From Nitrospirales bacterium (GTDB taxonomy: Bacteria > Nitrospirota > Nitrospiria > Nitrospirales > UBA8639): a stretch of DNA of 64,000 nt. How positions within the stretch are numbered: position 1 is the first letter of the stretch; every line of letters begins with the position of its first letter. Below are positions 60,738-64,000 of the stretch, piece by piece. Location: contig JAHRAQ010000012.1 of assembly GCA_020027205.1 (NCBI GenBank), forward strand, positions 1-64,000, read 5' to 3'. The notes under the pieces are model-generated. The model made no database searches, was not told the origin of the DNA, and was given only the letters and a program-made list of their open reading frames with translations. The translations under genes were made by a program, and so were the position numbers.

Positions 60738-62017
60738 GACGCCCGACTTTCCATGGCACGGGCGTGGGCCTGCAACCCCTCCATGCCCGCCAGCCGTCTG
60801 ACGTGCGGGGTGACGGCTTTGAGTCGTGCCCCGGTATAGGCCACGATATTCGACTTTTTCAGATAATCATCCACGGACAGCGCCGAAAAAAATCTCGCGG
60901 AGCCTCCGGTCGGCAGCACGTGATTCGGCCCGGCCACGTAATCCGCCACGGCCGGCGGCGTCTGGCGTCCCATGAAAATCGCGCCGGCGTGCCGGATCCG
61001 TTTCATGTGATCAAACGGCCGCGGCAGCAGAAGTTCCAAATGTTCGGGCGCGATGGCGTTGGCCGCGTCAAAGGCGTCCCGCAGCGTCGCCACGACGAAA
61101 ATAACCGCATGGCGCCCCACGGCGCGCGCCGCGATGCGCCGCCGCGTCAGCCGGGGCAGTTGCGCGCGAATTTCCCGCTGCACCTTCCCGGCCAGCGACG
61201 CCGAGGTCGTCACCAGCCAGACGCGCGCCTCTTCATCGTGTTCCGCCTCGCACAGCAGGTCGGCGGCGCAGTGGGCGGGGTTGGCGGAGGCATCGGCGAT
61301 CACCAGCAACTCGCTCGGGCCGGCGATCATATCGATGTCCACGGCCCCATACACCAGGCGTTTGGCCGCCGCCACGTACCGGTTGCCCGGCCCCACGATT
61401 TTATCCGCTCTGGGAATCCGTTTGGTGCCGTAGGCCAGCGCCCCGATCGCCTGCGCGCCGCCCACCCGGTACACTTCGTCCACGCCGGCAATCTCCGCCG
61501 CCGCCAGCAAACAGGGCGCCACGTCGCCCGACCTCGTCGGACTGCACATGACCACCCGCCGCACGCCGGCGACTTTCGCGGGGATCGCGTTCATCAACAC
61601 CGTGGACGGATACAACGCAGTCCCCCCCGGCACGTACAACCCCACGACGTCCAACGGCGTGATCAGTTGGCCGAGTGTCACGCCCCCGTCGTCGCGCACC
61701 CAGGTCGACCGCAGTTGCGCGCGATGAAACGCGCGAATGCGCCGGGCGGCAAAACGCAGGGCCTGAAGATCCGCGCGCGGCACGCGGGCGCAGGCCCGCC
61801 GAATGTCCCCCGGGGACACGCGAAACCGTCCCGGCGACAGCGACAACCCGTCGAATTGTTTGACGTACCGGACCACCGCGGCGTCCCCTCGGCGCGCCAC
61901 GTCGTCCACGATGCGCCGCACGGCGGTGTCGATCGCGGCCCGTTGCGCCTCGCCCCGATGGCACACGCGGGCCATCGCCTTCGGATAGCGCGCCTCATGT
62001 GAAAAGACAATGGTCAC
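60734..62017 (-). CDS. hisD: Histidinol dehydrogenase
   Basis: A 427-residue Zn/NAD enzyme doing the last two steps of histidine synthesis. VGGAQAIGALAYGTK, KIVGPGNRYVAAAKR, PSELLVIADAS and the late GPNHVLPTGGSARFFSALSV are typical; the zinc ligands fall in these regions. It overlaps hisG and hisB by four bases each. Confidence 0.96.
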   Translation of the reverse strand: MTIVFSHEARYPKAMARVCHRGEAQRAAIDTAVRRIVDDVARRGDAAVVRYVKQFDGLSLSPGRFRVSPGDIRRACARVPRADLQALRFAARRIRAFHRAQLRSTWVRDDGGVTLGQLITPLDVVGLYVPGGTALYPSTVLMNAIPAKVAGVRRVVMCSPTRSGDVAPCLLAAAEIAGVDEVYRVGGAQAIGALAYGTKRIPRADKIVGPGNRYVAAAKRLVYGAVDIDMIAGPSELLVIADASANPAHCAADLLCEAEHDEEARVWLVTTSASLAGKVQREIRAQLPRLTRRRIAARAVGRHAVIFVVATLRDAFDAANAIAPEHLELLLPRPFDHMKRIRHAGAIFMGRQTPPAVADYVAGPNHVLPTGGSARFFSALSVDDYLKKSNIVAYTGARLKAVTPHVRRLAGMEGLQAHARAMESRAS

Positions 62018-62679
62018 CGGCCCGCCGAACGTCCCGCCGCCGCGGGGCGGCTCTTGCGAAGCCGCGTGATCATCGCGGTGATCTTTTGATGTTTCATTTT
62101 CAGACTGGCGCGATTCACGATCAGGCGCGCGGTGGATTCGGCGATCATCTCCGTTTCCCGCAGATGATGGGCTTTCAGCGTCCGCCCGCTCGACACCAGA
62201 TCCACGATCCGGTCCGCCAGGCCCACCACCGGCGCCAACTCGATGGACCCGTAGAGTTTGATAATTTCCACCGGCGTCCCCCGTTCATTAAAATACCGTT
62301 CCGTGATGTTGGGATACTTCGTGGCCACCCGCAGTTTGGACGACAACCGCGGCCGGCGTTCCGGCTCGTCCACCGCCGCCACGCAAATCCGGCACCACCC
62401 GATGCGCAGGTCCAGGGGTTCGTACACGTCCAACTGCTGCTCCAGAAGGGCATCTTTGCCCGCCACGCCCACGTCGGCCGCGCCGTATTCCACGTAGGTG
62501 GGCACGTCCGTCGGCCGGATCATCAGAAACGACAGGCCCGCCGCCGGCGCGTCCAGCACCATGGCGCGGTCATCGAACGACGCCGCCCCCGCGTCCAGAT
62601 AACCCGCCTTCCGAAACAGGGCCAGCGCCGGCGCCAGGAGTTTCCCCTTCGACAACGCCACCGTCACCACGTCACTCAT
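62014..62679 (-). CDS. hisG: ATP phosphoribosyltransferase, short form
   Basis: A 221-residue catalytic subunit of the short HisG type (ALSKGKLLAPALALF, DVPTYVEYGAADVGVAGKD, ELAPVVGLADRIVDLVSSG), which lacks the C-terminal regulatory domain and normally needs HisZ. No hisZ is in the window. It overlaps murA and hisD by four bases each. First dedicated enzyme of histidine synthesis. Confidence 0.95.
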   Translation of the reverse strand: MSDVVTVALSKGKLLAPALALFRKAGYLDAGAASFDDRAMVLDAPAAGLSFLMIRPTDVPTYVEYGAADVGVAGKDALLEQQLDVYEPLDLRIGWCRICVAAVDEPERRPRLSSKLRVATKYPNITERYFNERGTPVEIIKLYGSIELAPVVGLADRIVDLVSSGRTLKAHHLRETEMIAESTARLIVNRASLKMKHQKITAMITRLRKSRPAAAGRSAGR

Positions 62680-63935
62680 GCGCGGCCCCGCTCCCGCCGG
62701 ATGACCGCCCCCAGGCCCCGCAGTTTTTCCTCGATGCGTTCATAGCCGCGTTCCATGTGATAAATCCTGGCCAGGGCCGTCTCGCCCGACGCCGCCAACC
62801 CGGCCAGCAGGAGGCCCGCGCCGGCGCGCAGGTCCGACGCCATGACCGGCGCGCCCGACAACCCGTCGCATCCTTTCACAACGGCCCGCGCTCCATCAAC
62901 CGTCACCGCCGCCCCCAGGCGCCGCAACTCCGGGACGTGCAGCCACCGCCCTTCGAACACGGACTCCGTGATGACGCTCGTCCCCTCGGCCAGACACAGC
63001 AGAGCCATCATCGGAGCCTGCAAGTCCGTGGGAAACCCCGGATAGGGCGCCGTCGCCACGTCCACCGCCCGCAGGCGCCGCGGCGCCGCCACCGTGACCG
63101 ACCGCGCCGCCGCCGTCACCTCCGCCCCCGCGCCCCGCAGCGCCGACAGCGCCGCCTCCAGATGCCCCGGCCGGCACCGGTCCACTTCGACCCGCCCGCC
63201 CGTCATCGCGCCGGCGCACAGATACGTGCCCGTTTCCACGCGGTCGGGAATCACCTCATGCGCCGCCCCCCGCAACGCCGGCACCCCTTCGATCACCACC
63301 CGCGCGGACCCGGCGCCGTCGATCTTCGCCCCGCGCGCGATCAAAAAATCCGCCAAGTCGACCACCTCCGGCTCACAGGCCGCGTTGGTCAGCACCGTTG
63401 TCCCGCGCGCCAGACACGCCGCCATCATCACATTCTCCGTCCCCGTCACCGTCGGCATTCGGAACGCCACCGGCGCGCCCGTCAACCCCGCCGTCCGCGC
63501 CCGGATGCACCCATGCTCCAGCGACACCGCCGCCCCCAGACGCCGCAGCCCGTCCACGTGCCAGTCCACCGGCCGCGGCCCAATCGCGCACCCGCCCGGC
63601 AGCGACACCGCCGCCTCCCCGCACCGCGCCAACAGCGGCCCCAGCACCAGCACGCCGGCTCGCATCGTCTTGACCAAATCATACGGCGCCTCGACCGACC
63701 GCACCGCCGTCGAGTCCACCGTCACCCGGCCCGCTTCCCGCGTGACCGACACCCCCAGCACTTTCAGGAGTTCCAGCATCGTGCCCACGTCCCGCACCGC
63801 CGGCACGTTGGAGATGACGCATTCCCCCGCGCCCAACAGCGTCGACGCCAGAATCGGCAACGCCGCGTTCTTCGCCCCCGACGCCGTCACGCGCCCCTCC
63901 AGCCGCCGCCCCCCCGTCACAATCAAACGATCCAC
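62676..63935 (-). CDS. murA: UDP-N-acetylglucosamine 1-carboxyvinyltransferase
   Basis: A 419-residue first committed enzyme of peptidoglycan synthesis. KNAALPILAST, the PEP-site loop SLPGGCAIGPRPVDWH with catalytic Cys116, and ATAPYPGFPTDLQAPM are intact. Its C terminus overlaps hisG, so it heads the histidine transcription unit. No promoter is readable in the short stretch upstream. Overlap coupling of murA to his genes is conserved in several phyla. Confidence 0.96.
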   Translation of the reverse strand: MDRLIVTGGRRLEGRVTASGAKNAALPILASTLLGAGECVISNVPAVRDVGTMLELLKVLGVSVTREAGRVTVDSTAVRSVEAPYDLVKTMRAGVLVLGPLLARCGEAAVSLPGGCAIGPRPVDWHVDGLRRLGAAVSLEHGCIRARTAGLTGAPVAFRMPTVTGTENVMMAACLARGTTVLTNAACEPEVVDLADFLIARGAKIDGAGSARVVIEGVPALRGAAHEVIPDRVETGTYLCAGAMTGGRVEVDRCRPGHLEAALSALRGAGAEVTAAARSVTVAAPRRLRAVDVATAPYPGFPTDLQAPMMALLCLAEGTSVITESVFEGRWLHVPELRRLGAAVTVDGARAVVKGCDGLSGAPVMASDLRAGAGLLLAGLAASGETALARIYHMERGYERIEEKLRGLGAVIRRERGRA

Positions 63936-63944
63936 GCACCCCCC

Positions 63945-64000
63945 TGCGTTATTCCGTCCCTCCCGTCATGCCGTCCCCGTCCGTCATGCCATCCGTCATG
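63945..64000. repeat. Start of another repeat tract at the window edge
   Basis: CCGTCATGCCGTCC-type units in tandem, related to the left arm of the dispersed repeats, run off the end of the window. Confidence 0.5.

Overview
The window is GC-rich bacterial chromosome carrying about 60 genes. Most are housekeeping genes, separated by spacers crowded with short palindromic repeats. No rRNA gene or single-copy phylogenetic marker was aligned, so the lineage is an inference. A SmbP-like histidine-rich metal-binding protein, a membrane-anchored five-heme c554-type cytochrome, a B12-dependent ribonucleotide reductase, a short-form HisG and the gap-pgk-tpiA-secG and rplU-rpmA-obgE-proB-nadD-rsfS blocks together suggest Nitrospirota or a neighbouring phylum (Nitrospinota, NC10, deltaproteobacterial lineages).

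Layout. 1-6.5 kb: an amidase, a coiled-coil membrane protein, a SmbP-like protein, a two-domain sulfurtransferase, and a deacetylase-family gene followed by a pentaheme cytochrome c. 6.5-10 kb: an AT-richer accessory island with a Doc/AbrB toxin-antitoxin pair, a two-gene operon of unknown function whose second product ends in a HEPN-like motif, an orphan antitoxin and a DUF2442/broken DUF4160 pair. 10-17 kb: a DUF6065-like protein, a zinc ribbon, XerD, a periplasmic-binding lipoprotein-like protein, a site-2 protease and TrpS. 17-23 kb: gap, pgk, tpiA, secG and ilvE. 23-28 kb: one tight operon rplU-rpmA-obgE-proB-nadD-rsfS-bioB. 28-30 kb: an AT-rich insert between two diverged copies of the bioB 3' end, carrying a beta-propeller-like gene broken at a C10 run.

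30-37 kb: an FtsX-type permease and, 2 kb away, an ABC ATPase joined to pyrD; between them a small membrane protein and a LuxR-type regulator on the other strand; then comF. 37-40 kb: mraZ with a RusA-like nuclease gene instead of the usual division cluster, and a HEAT-repeat lipoprotein. 40-46 kb: tRNA-Arg, miaB-mtaB, a secreted protein and a KtrB-type potassium transporter. 46-53 kb: nrdJ, an SUMF1-domain protein, tRNA-Glu, rnpB, a zinc-ribbon coiled-coil protein and a CAU tRNA. 53-64 kb: dnaG with its own promoter, then on the same strand a histidine operon murA-hisG-hisD-hisB-hisH-lipoprotein-nuclease-hisA-hisF-hisIE, interrupted by a foreign-looking PD-(D/E)XK-type gene.

Two themes run through the window. 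First, nearly every spacer holds members of a modular repeat family built on the hairpin ATTCCCGAC...GTCGGGAAT, often as inverted pairs and with exchangeable inserts in the loop. Second, many genes carry in-frame short tandem repeats. The least explained pieces are the HEPN-like operon at 7.2-8.9 kb, the insert downstream of bioB and the nuclease-like gene inside the his operon.
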